Of a DNA stretch of 64,000 nucleotides, positions 48,568 to 58,900 are shown one piece after another. The DNA comes from Xenia sp. Carnegie-2017 (lineage: Eukaryota; Cnidaria; Anthozoa; Malacalcyonacea; Xeniidae). How positions within the stretch are numbered: the first letter of the stretch is position 1; every line of letters starts with the position of its first letter. The notes under the pieces are model-generated. The model saw only the letters and a list, made by a program, of their open reading frames with translations, was not told the DNA's origin and did no database searches. The position numbers and the translations under genes were made by a program. Location: assembly GCF_021976095.1 (NCBI RefSeq), contig NW_025813486.1, positions 12,308,422-12,372,421 of the forward strand, written 5' to 3'.

Positions 48568-48828
48568 ATGTCAACAATCTCTCAACATAAAGAAAGAATG
48601 ATAAAAAAAGTAACTCACCTCATTTCTAAAGAACTGAAACGTATACTAGATCATAACTGCCTCAGAAATTGGAAAGCGAGCAGTGAACTATCTTGCATTG
48701 GCAACGATGGGACAAAATACATTCTCGCATGTACAACATTTAAATCACCACTAACGTCGATATTTTACAGCTATCGGAATCATTTTGATGTCAAATCGAT
48801 TCGCATAACCTGTTTTATCCATGACTAA
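48568..48828 (+). CDS. 86-codon frame in right inverted arm of P-like element
   Basis: Same 86 residues as 46614-46874, on the opposite strand, starting 40 bases after the transposase fragment ends. Its position downstream of the transposase C-terminus suggests a 3' untranslated or terminal-repeat location rather than a separate gene. Confidence 0.3.
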   Translation: MSTISQHKERMIKKVTHLISKELKRILDHNCLRNWKASSELSCIGNDGTKYILACTTFKSPLTSIFYSYRNHFDVKSIRITCFIHD

Positions 48829-49054
48829 TACTTGAGGTTAGTAAGGAGTCGCGAAAGGTCTTAAATATTCGAAAATCCATGTTTGTAAACGTTATCCGCC
48901 ATACATTTCTATAGTAATTTGTATCTCGCCGTGGTAACCGGAAGTGAATTTTGCATATATAATTAGGCTTCACTTTTGCTACCTGTAGAAGCTATATCCA
49001 GTCTATTATCAGATCAGTGGACATAACTTATATATATTGACGTATGTATATGAT

Positions 49055-49101
49055 AAATGTGCTGCAGTAATTTATTTTGACGTACTCTAAATCCGCCACT
49101 G
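49055..49101. repeat. Terminus of the hAT MITE family seen at 3312-3514
   Basis: The segment ending attttgacgtactctaaatc then cgccactg is nearly the inverse of the left end of the 3312-3514 MITE, including gtgctgcagtaatttatttt. The following 8 bases are gacagtac; I find no opposite end with that flank, so it is a truncated copy. It lies 30 bp from the P-like element. Confidence 0.7.
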
Positions 49102-49104
49102 GAC

Positions 49105-50220
49105 AGTACGAACAATTTGAGAAGTGGCTTGCTTCGTGTAGTATCTCAACGCAAAATACACCTCATTCATACACTTATGAAAATCCTCCAGGAAGCTTTA
49201 AATGCCCAACCTGCCATAAACCTGTACGTGTGGAAACCAAACTCGTCATCCAGATATGTATGCTGTTATAATATGCAAACATTCTAACTGACTCCATCCA
49301 AATCCCCCACCAAAGAAAATATGTATGAAATAGAAAACATTTTCCGTGTTTCCATGAAACAGGCAGAAAAATCTTCGAAACCGAGAAATATCGTAACAAG
49401 CACGACTAAGAAACTCTAGTGTTTCAAAGAAATTTCAAGTTTCTCCTAAAAATTTCACAGGTGTTTCTTTAACTCAGTGGAATCGAGTGAAGTGTTCTAT
49501 TTTCTTTTCTAATTTGGCGTTTTAGAAACAGTATTAAAATAATAAATGAATTGATTTAAGTGTTTAAACTTTGGCATTATGTGGTATACCCGTGCAAGCT
49601 ACGCAACCTGCGAGACTTATGCCGCACGGAAAATCACGTTGAAAAGTCACGTGTTTTTCGAGCATTCAACCAATTAGCGCCTGTATTTCTATAAGGTTTT
49701 TATTGAGCGAAATAAAATACTTATAATGAGTTACTCATGACGAAATACCCTAAAAAGTTATTTTGAATATAATGAATAATGATGTTAAAAATAACTGGAA
49801 TGTTACATGCACTGGGAAATCTGGGTTCTTATATGTACTAAAACTAAATGAAAACCTTACCGTCTTTTTGTTCTAGCCTCTCTCCGGCGACACTCCTGAA
49901 CGCACATGCACTGGAGTGTTGGTATATAATCCATGACAGTGTTTCGACAATGGAGAAAGCTGTGTTCAGAAAGATAGGTAGACACATCGCATGCTATTTG
50001 ATGTTGTTTCTTGCTTTTCCTGCAAGAGTAAAAGAAATACAAAAGAATGAAGAAGAATTTACACTCGCCACGAAGGGAAAAAATTACAAATATAATATCA
50101 TTACAAGCTGGAAAGCAATGTATTAAAAATGTGTTATCAGATAACAGGATATTAAATGTATAATGACACTCACTGGATAAAAGATAGTAAAAAGATCACA
50201 ATACATTTTTCAAGACAGCG
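49105..50220. other. No recognisable gene
   Basis: Single-copy spacer between the P-like element and block B. A short plus frame (to 49271) includes FKCPTCHKPV, a CxxC pair that could be a decayed zinc-binding motif but is too little to name. Nothing else is recognised. Confidence 0.45.
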
Positions 50221-50674
50221 GCCATAAAATCAACTTTTAAAACCCTTGCGTTGTTGACAGGGTTAGTGCAGAATTAGAAAAAGTGAAAGAACCCAAAATT
50301 AAGTCATGGCATACTGGCCGATGTTGATTAAAAAGTTCGATGACAGTATCAAAGAAAACACTTAAATAATTCTCTCATATTACACTTTGTCTTGATTTGT
50401 ATATTTGTAGTGCTACAGCTCTTGCAGGCGTACACAGACGCCATGGCAAAGTTTTCTAAAGCCAAAGTCAAAATTTTACATCGTGGAATTTATCGCGATT
50501 TATTTTTATGATTAAAAATTTTGCACATATTAAAAACAATAAATTTTGTTAATGCATAGAATACAGCACTATTTACAAAAAAATAGATCCAATAGAAATT
50601 GAATTATGTTATTTATAATTTGATTCCTTTGTGGATAATGTTCGTGCCAAAAGCAAGGGAAACTAAACAAAACA

Positions 50675-50785
50675 AAGGTTTTGTTTATAAAGGTCAAAGA
50701 GTCAAGTCCATAAAAGTTTTGTCTATAAAAGTCTTGTATATAAAGGTCTGGAACAAAGGTCTTGTTTATAACAGTGTATTCACTT
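50675..50785. repeat. Short tandem repeat, block B counterpart
   Basis: Imperfect units including aaaggttttgtttat, aaaagtttt and aaaggtctggaac, followed by a direct duplication of tgtattcacttaattaagc (50775-50813). Counterpart of 29905-30005, with different unit number. Confidence 0.6.
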
Positions 50786-50815
50786 AATTAAGCGTTGTAT
50801 TCACTTAATTAAGCA

Positions 50816-51055
50816 CTATAAAACGGCAGAATTTTGCCATATCAGGTAGGAAAAGTTCATGGATTGCATGAACGTTTCCATATTAAAAGACGAGCTATAT
50901 ACAGTCCAATGGCGAGCTGTAATCACAAAACTAATGACATGGAAGCTGCCGTCTGGCAAGCCACAAAATTCCCTGTGAGTAAAGTTTGATTGGGAATCTT
51001 CTGATCCATTGTAAGGTATATAGTAGTAAATGCTTAAGAATGCATCAGCAAACAC
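50816..51055 (-). CDS. 79-codon frame, block B copy
   Basis: Counterpart of 30033-30272 with the same length and no indel. It keeps AFLSIYYYIPYNGSEDSQSN but differs at many positions near the C-terminus (for example ARHWTVYSSS for ARPWTVGCSS). Unrecognised, and doubtful as a gene. Confidence 0.25.
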   Translation of the reverse strand: MFADAFLSIYYYIPYNGSEDSQSNFTHREFCGLPDGSFHVISFVITARHWTVYSSSFNMETFMQSMNFSYLIWQNSAVL

Positions 51056-51459
51056 AACGTTCTTTTTTAACGCCTGACAATTTCATTCATTGGGCAGGGA
51101 AAAGAAATCGAAATGAACACTACTAAAATCCTGCTATAAAGGATACATAGAAACGGCATTAACAAAACAGGTGGCTATTTACTCCTTTTGTTCTTTACCT
51201 GTAAACGATAGAATCCCTACTAAACTTCCTGGACAGGTGAGTTTCTTCAATTTTTAATTTTACCTTTGTATAATATCAATACGAGATAACTTGCATGAGA
51301 TGTCCGAATGATGTAAGATAATCAAGATCAACAATATGAGACCTAAATAGTTCATGGCTTTATATATTACATCAACATAAATAAATATCTCTAAAATATT
51401 ACGTATAGTAATGCCTTGTTAAATTTGTTGAATTTCTACTCGGTTTATGTCAAAACGTG

Positions 51460-54400
51460 GCAAACGTTTTCATGCCATAGAACAAGCAGCAATATTTATT
51501 ATAGTTTAAATACTCACTCCCAAATGCGATATAGCCGGGGGGGCTACAGCCTCCTGTCGTGTAACCCCAGCCCTTCATCGAAGGAGAATGTGAAAATTTG
51601 TTGTAGAATGAACAAAAAATGAAACGAAAATTTACCAAGTCAATGTTTGTCGTCTGCATCCTATGTGGTCGATACATACACTAAAAAATTACAAAAAACG
51701 GTATTATAATTCTTTAAGAGGTGTATCTTGTCTGTTTACACGAAAATTGTGTAAATTTACACCTTTGCGGTATTTGCTTTACACTTTGAAACTTAGAGTG
51801 TACTTATATTGAAGCCTGGCAGAAGCATTATCGCCTTAACCCAACGACTCAGTGTATCTTTCAAGATATTACGTATTGTGATTTAATCAAACTTATAGGT
51901 AATCCGCTTTCCTTTATCTCAAATATCTGAGATCTGTTTAAGATATTTTTAAGACAAAATAATAATAACACACGAACGCTCATTAACTGTTTTAGCTAGA
52001 AGTCAGCATTCCTGGGCATAATTATTAAATGTGCAAGAGTAAATTGAGCAATACTGACGTTTAATATGCCCGTGTAAGTTTTGTCTTTGTTGAAACTCAC
52101 TCTTCATTAAACAAATAATCAGTGTGTGTGTCTTCCATTAGAAACAGCCTTTTTATGTAAGAGACAAATAAAAGAGCACTGCATCATGTATTAAACACAC
52201 CTGTAACCCAACCCAGAGTTCAGCAACATTAAAAAATACGTAATCAAATACCACACTGACATGAGAAAAAAGGATGCCTTTTATTCTTCAAACAAATCTG
52301 TAGCTTCCCTTCCTTATATCCTTCGTATTACTGTCCATGGACATTAACTATGAGGACATCAGTAATAACATAGAATTCAAATGTGTCGGAATATCTGTTA
52401 GATAAATTGCACGCCTTTTTTGTGTGCTGAAGTCTCGGTTGATTAATATTACTGTGATTCGGTCCAAATCTATTTTTTGAAATACTCTACCAAACAAAAC
52501 AATTGGTGGAAAAGCATAAAATTACGTATCACTCCTTTCAACATAAATGCACTAAGGGCTATTACTCCCGTGTCACGTTTCCAAGAAACAGTAGTAATCT
52601 TTAGATAAGTTAACACTGGAGCAAACAAATTCACTATATGTTATAAAACATTTTAGGTGTCAAATTTTATTCTCCTTGATCATGAAATTCTCTTGATGCT
52701 TTTATGTCATCTATGTTCAAATGACCAAGTAAATGAATAGCACTGACCTATAAATTGCTCTTAGTATTCCACATCCAAATTTCGCAGGCCAAGCCATTGC
52801 AATCCACTATAACATACCTTCCCCCTCCCCCAACGTTTTATGCCCATAAGCACTTCTGAAAATTATAAAAAATTATATGTTTCAAAGATTCTACTGATAA
52901 CTCCTGCCCTCCAGCAGTTTTTCATTAAACGATGCTCCCTTTCCAAAAAGTGAAGTATCAGCAATACATCATTGGTTTTTAGGTTGAGATTATAAAATAG
53001 GTTTGAAAATTGGAATTAATTGCAGAAAAATGTTGCAATATAGCCAATTACTGACCTTCTTGCCCTCCTTGCAGAATTTGTTTCTTTGCAAGTTTCCTAT
53101 AATCAGGCCATTCCGTAATATTGCAGTAATTCTACATTTTAGTTGTTTTAACTTTACTATTTACCAAATTTTACAGCTGCGCTTGCTTACATAAATTCAG
53201 CTTTCACATTTCCGCTTGCTTGTATATAGCATAAAACACTAACGTCTAATTGTTATTTCATAAAACATTTCATACTACTGGAATCCTTTTCCCAGGACTT
53301 CCGTTATGGATAGCTGGACATGAGCCATTAACGTCATAAACAAGATCTTCAACAAGAACAACGTCACTCCAGTTCATTCTACGTTTTTTACTCTTTATTT
53401 CAGAACCAACAAGACAATAATGCTGTCGCAAAATCTTAAGGCATACCTCAACCATGTCTCCAACACAGGTCTCTGGTGCTCTTCCATATTTAAAGAGAAT
53501 CAAGGAATTATTAATTTCATAATCGGATTCGTTCACACAATGTTTAGCCTTTATACCAGCCTCTTTGTTTGATAAGCAATAACTGGTTAATATTAACTGA
53601 GCTGAATCAAGTGCCGACCCAGGTTCACCCGTATGAACACTTAACTGAGGATCTGATAAAATTTCTCTGATGTCGGAAGGTCTTATAGCTGCTTTTGTTT
53701 CAAATCTTTTATTGTATTCATCTAAAGATGCACTGCAAATTTTCAGATTCCAATCGTAACGTTCTCGTTCAAAGTGCCATGCGTAATTTAGGACAAGACT
53801 TACCGGACATATATAACCATTTGCGCTAATATTTCTGTAAACCTCTTCAAAATCCCGAGCTTTATATCGATTTATTAAGTATTTTCTACAATTTGTAAAT
53901 GTATCACGATATATGTAAATTGGAAAATGTAGCATAAAGTCCCCAACAGCTTGTCGACCAAGAGCAAGAAATATAGCTCTGTCGCATTGTCTTGCAAACT
54001 CAGCGTGTAATAGTGTGCAGTCTGTACCAATAACTCTTAAGCGTGTGCCATTAAACATTGAACGATGGGTCACAGACGCTGAAAATGCAGTGTCGGAATC
54101 AACCCATGCTATAACCGTATCGTTTGTGTACAGATCATTATAAAAACTGCTCCAAATTTGTCTGTTGTAACCAGTGTCTCGTTTAGGCCATGGCATTTTT
54201 AAGAGTGTTTCATGACCGTTTGGTAAAGCTTCATAAAAAATTTTCAAATTACGACGAGGAAAGTATTTAGTAAAGTGATCTTTCATGATTTCTGCTAGTT
54301 TATGATCAAGTTCTGACTCTTCATCCAATACCACCACAAGGTTACCGTATGAGGCGGGCCAAAACAACACCATTGTCCTTAAAAAATCGCAATAAAATCG

Positions 54401-54693
54401 TTCTATATGCATCCCTGTTAATCGTATAAACAAACTTGCAAATGGCAGTTTGTTAGATTCAACGTTACTTATTCTCAAAGGACTGCTTTTTGAATGCTCG
54501 AAATCTTGCTTACTTGTCTCAAGACGAATAATAAATAAAATGTACATGGCACTTGTGATAGATATGATGACAATCAACTTCAAGTAATTTTTCATTGTTA
54601 TGGGACACCACATAATGATAACTAAAAAATAAAAAAAACTAGATATTTTAATAAGAAAACTTCGGATGTTAAATGTTGGACATTACACAAGAT
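51460..54693. repeat. Glycosyltransferase unit, copy 3
   Basis: Third copy of the unit at 13488 and 30692. It keeps the stretch near 52065-52110 that copy 2 lacks and copy 1 has. Copies 1 and 3 therefore share some ancestral features against 2, while 2 and 3 share the wider left flank. Confidence 0.85.
53270..54613 (-). CDS. GT-A-like glycosyltransferase, type II membrane protein (copy 3, intact)
   Basis: An intact 447-residue frame with the same layout as the gene at 32440-33783: signal anchor, DTGYNRQIWSSFY, WVDSD and the same C-terminus. Roughly 30-35 residues differ, and they are clustered. Residues 97-130 (for example RRNLKIFYE for HRNLIIVYE) and 260-320 (NISANGYICP for IMSTDGLICP) hold most of them, while residues 131-259, including the DSD motif, are identical. 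That mosaic suggests partial gene conversion. A splice acceptor (tttattttttag) ends 8 bases upstream of the first Met, again implying an unseen upstream exon. The alternative start is the Met of MKNYLKL. Confidence 0.75.
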   Translation of the reverse strand: MWCPITMKNYLKLIVIISITSAMYILFIIRLETSKQDFEHSKSSPLRISNVESNKLPFASLFIRLTGMHIERFYCDFLRTMVLFWPASYGNLVVVLDEESELDHKLAEIMKDHFTKYFPRRNLKIFYEALPNGHETLLKMPWPKRDTGYNRQIWSSFYNDLYTNDTVIAWVDSDTAFSASVTHRSMFNGTRLRVIGTDCTLLHAEFARQCDRAIFLALGRQAVGDFMLHFPIYIYRDTFTNCRKYLINRYKARDFEEVYRNISANGYICPVSLVLNYAWHFERERYDWNLKICSASLDEYNKRFETKAAIRPSDIREILSDPQLSVHTGEPGSALDSAQLILTSYCLSNKEAGIKAKHCVNESDYEINNSLILFKYGRAPETCVGDMVEVCLKILRQHYCLVGSEIKSKKRRMNWSDVVLVEDLVYDVNGSCPAIHNGSPGKRIPVV

Positions 54694-55162
54694 CAGGGGT
54701 GGCACCAGAGGGGGCAGGGGGGGCTACAGCCCCCTGTCAGTAATCCTACCCCCACTCCTCGTCGGGGATAATTTGACTATTTATCGGGGAATGATAACAA
54801 AAAAATGTAATTTCCAATGTTGATTATCGCCGTTTGTTTAAAGTAATGTTAGCACTCAGCATCGGCAATAATCTTTATACACGCCAGTTATCCTGTATTA
54901 AATTTAAAAAAAATAATAAAGTTACTCTGAAATACTTATTTTTAAATGTTCATTAGAAAACGGATATGCAAATGCGACATGAGATATATTTGCATATGCA
55001 TTCGCCAAACGCTTGCCCGCTCTTAGTTTTCTGTCAGGTATTTTACAACTGGACTTTCGAATTTTTAAAGGAAATTCTTTGTAAAAACTAAGAAAATCTA
55101 CTGTTTGAGTTTCAAACCAGCAATGAGCATTAGATTTTGGCAGTTTTACATGTATTGCGGCT
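54694..55162. mobile_element. hAT-like element family 2, truncated (copy 3)
   Basis: The left end caggggtggcacc follows cacaagat, a degraded form of the gacaagac flank. Sequence matches 33866-34332 and then stops abruptly at about 55162, where a different hAT remnant begins. The right end is lost. Confidence 0.8.
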
Positions 55163-55976
55163 AACATACAGAAAATATTCACCTTTTGTAAGGTCTTAAT
55201 TAATGCAGATGCGTTTTGATCTGGGAATAACAACAACTTTGTCTAATTGTGATACTTGTGAAGGAACAATTGACCTTATGAAAGACCAAATATTTAACTT
55301 CATCATTAACAGGGTTACTGACATTTGGAGTCATGCTCTCAAAGGAATTAATAAGTTAACTGTGTCACCAGTCAATAGCATATCTTTTCCTAAACAATAC
55401 CTTTTTATAAAAGAAATCAGTTTGAGCTTGGAGTATCGTCAAAATTTATGGAAACTGAATGTTTAGGTCAGCGTTTCGACGTTTTCTTTAGCGGTGGTTT
55501 GTGTTACTTTTCTGTTTAGCTCGGCAAAATAACCATTAGATTCAGATTATGTGTGTGCATATTCTTGGGGCGAGGTTAAAGGATTAGAATGACAGGGATG
55601 ATGTAGAAAACTGAGCAATTTTACATCTTTGAAATGTCCCACGTTGTCGCTTTTTCTAATCAAACTCCTGTTGCTTTGTTGCAAAGGTGTGAAAGGCGAG
55701 TATCTGGCGCCTTAAAACCAGACTGCTCTCTTTTTGTTTAAGGCTTCTCATTACGTTGAGGCTGTCCATGTCGGAATTGCATTTTCACGTGGTGAGGTAT
55801 CCATTTCCTAGGCATGCTGATGAGCTCTGATATAGGGTGAAACAGTCTTATAATTCATCATATTAACAATGTTGCGTTAGCAGAATTTTTAGCTAATGCG
55901 ACCACGCCCATTAATTAAAATTTTGTTCGACCACGCCCTTCCGACTAAAGAATTAAAAATCCTGGATCCGTCCCTG
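55163..55976. mobile_element. Third hAT-like remnant joining glycosyltransferase unit 3 to BEL fossil B
   Basis: The right terminus tcctggatccgtccctg is a typical hAT end (inverse caggGacggatccagga) and abuts BEL LTR sequence at cttcgcgc (55977), the probable target site. The left terminus is missing, replaced by the family 2 element. The open frame 55203-55466 is unrecognised. The remnant implies an insertion into the BEL 5' LTR followed by a deletion that took its left part and the adjacent DNA. Confidence 0.6.
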
Positions 55977-58900
55977 CTTCGCGCAGATTGTGCGAAACCT
56001 GGTCCTTCGAGCCGGATCTAGTAGCAGAATTCAAGAAGAATACAGAAATAGGATACAAGGTTGTTCACGATGTCAGAGCTGACAAGAAAGCGACAGTCGA
56101 GGAGTGGGCACAAATCGTACGCCACAAAAGTTGTGAACAAAGTGAGAAGTATGGTAAACGATAATGCGCCATTAAGGAAAGTCGAACTGGAATAAATGAG
56201 GCTTGTACTCGTACAGAAATTAGATACAATTTCAAAGTTGGACGATGAGATTCAGAGCTTGTTAGTAAAAGATGAAGATATTGCGGCAGATATTGACGGC
56301 TCATCGGAATACGGCTGCGAAGTTTTAAGCGCGTTGGCCGAAATCAACGGAGCGCTGAGCACGATAGAGACAAACAAGCGAAATGAGGAACTCGCGAACA
56401 CATCGGCAAGTACGGTATCCAGTGGGGACTCTTCACGTACCCAACACGTACGCAACTTCTTCGTAAGTGTAAAAGATGTTTTGTTTGTCAAAAGAAAGGT
56501 AATTTAGCAAATGATTGTCGTGCACGTACTAAATGTATTGTATGTGGGGAGGGTCATCATGTGTCTATATGTGACATAGGAAAGAAGGATGAAAAACAGA
56601 ATGGTAGCACAGAGAAAACAGATCAGGTAAATGTGAGTAACGTGCATGTGTGTAGAAAGAATAGGGTAGCCTTGCAGACTGCACAAGGAATTCTTGTAGG
56701 TCAGAATAGGAAGAGAGTGCGAGTGCTTTTTGACTCGGGAAGTCAGAAGTCTTTCGTGACAAACAGGGCAAAACAAGATGCGAAGCTTAATGTAGCAAGG
56801 CGGGAATGGCTAGAGGTCAACACTTTTGGTGGTGGAACAAATGAAGGTAAGATGACAGAGGTCGTCAATTGCGAGGTCGCATCAGTTAATGGTAATTGCC
56901 ATATTCGTTTAGAGGCATTAGTAGTTCTACTTATTTGTACGGTAAAAAATGAGCATATTGAGGTGGATAAGGAGCAGTATTCTCATTTGAAAAATTTGTT
57001 TTTGTCAGATGTAAGTTTGAAGTAGGAGATGTTGGAAGTGGATGTTTTGATAGGAGCAGATAACCTTTGGATTTTTCAGAAAGGAGAAGTAATTAGGGGC
57101 AAAAAGGATGAGCCAGTTGCGATTGACACTTGTTTAGGATGGGTTGCATGTAAGCGGTCCACTGAAAGGAAGCTCAAAAATCAAAAATGCACATGCTAAT
57201 TTAGTTTCGCAGACTGCAACTTAGAATAAAAACAGCATAAACAGGCAGGTGAACAAGTTGTTGGATTTAGAAACACTTGGGGTCAGGGAAACTGACGATG
57301 TGCACGAAGCCTTGTTAGATAAAATTGAGTTTAATGGGCATAAGTACTTTGTTAAATTGCCGTGGAAGCAAGGTTATGGGCATTTACCAAGTAACTATGC
57401 CAATAGTTTAGCACGCATGAAAGGGCAAATTAAGCGTTTGTCAAATGAGCATGATTTGATAAAGAAATATAATAAAATTATTAGGGATCAACTAAAAATG
57501 GGAGTCATTGAAAGGGTTGACTAGTCAGAACCTGGGATGAATGTTCATTATCTTCCCCATCGAGCGGTGTTACGTAAAGAAGCCAAAACAACTAAGCTAA
57601 GAATAGTGTATGACGCATCATCAAAGGAGGGTAAGAAAGGGACTTCCTTGAATGACTGTCTTCATGTAGGACCATCATTAACACCGTTGTTGTTTGATTT
57701 ATTAATCCGATTTAGGGAGAACAGAGTGACCTTGGGAGAAGACATAGAGAAAGCATTTTTCAACATAGAAGTAGACAAAGCAGACAGGGACTATTTAAGA
57801 TTTCTGTGGGTTAGAGATGCGACTAATGCTAATTTAGAGGTTGTGTTTACAGGTTATGCAGGGTAGTGTTTGGATTAAATGCTTCGCCATTTTTACTCGA
57901 CGCCACGCTTAGGCATCACATAGCGCAATTTGCAGAATCACATCCAGTGCTTGCTCAAAAATTGAATGAAGGATTTTACGTTGATGACTTAGTTTCGGGG
58001 GGCAAAAGCGCACACGAAACGATCGATTTATATGAAAAGGCGAAATTTAGAATGTGTCAAGGCGGTTTTAAGTAAGGAAATAGATGACAAATGACGGAAA
58101 CGTGCGAGCGCATATAGAACACCGTGAATGCGTGAACAATGTCGTGCAAGCGACAGATACAGACGATGAAACATTCACACAATGGAGTTTGGGAATCCAA
58201 AATAACGATGATTACGCAAAAGTTTTAGGTATAAGCTGGGATTGCGACAATGATATGTTCATGTTCGACCTGCAATAGTTTGTAGGAGACTTGGGTGACA
58301 AGAAGCTAACTAAACGAAACCTGCTGAGCGCAGTAGCAAAGATATTTCATCCGCTAGGATTAATTAGCTGCGTAATAGTTTTGACGAAAATCTTGTTTCA
58401 GCAGCTGTGCGTAGAAAAGATTGATTGGGATGACGAGATAAGCAGAAATTACGCCGGTCTATACACCGAATGGATTGAAGATCTAAACCGTGTTAAGACT
58501 ATTAAGCTAAGTAGATGCAACTATAGTGGTGTGAAGGGCAAAATTCAATCTTGTGAACTTCACGGGTTTGGTGATGCAAGCGAGAAAGCGTATTGCGCGC
58601 TAGTGTATTTTGTCTGTCGCACGAGTGTTGGAGTCTTTTTGAAATTGTTAACAGCAAGAACTAGAGTTGCGCCGCTGAACTAATGTCCGCGCGCCGCGCG
58701 CGCGCGCGAGTTGCGCCGCGCTCAGAACTAATGTCCGCACTGACGTTAGCAAAGCTAATGGAATCTGTGCGGAAAGCTTTAGTAGGCCAAGTAGGGAAAA
58801 TAGAAGCAAGATACTGGTTAGATAGTATTACAATATTATATTGGATTCAGAATCGCGGTGAGTGGAAACAATTTGTTAGACATAGAGTAAATGAAATCTT

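Larger units (their letters stand above)
46423..49019. mobile_element. P-element-like DNA transposon with 0.59-kb inverted arms
   Basis: Ends cactgatctgataatag and its inverse, flanked by the perfect 8-bp repeat gacataac (46415-46422, 49020-49027), the target-duplication size of P elements. The arms 46423-47013 and 48435-49019 are near-identical inverted copies. Inside, parts of the P/THAP9-type transposase C-terminus occur on both strands facing the ends (+ at 47674-48527, - at 47193-47447). It therefore looks like two 3' halves joined head to head. There is no N-terminal THAP domain or complete catalytic core, so it cannot be autonomous. Confidence 0.85.

Noticed and set aside
49077-49271. 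Frame with FKCPTCHKPV, possible zinc-binding protein
   Set aside because: One CxxC pair alone is not enough; the frame starts inside a MITE terminus.
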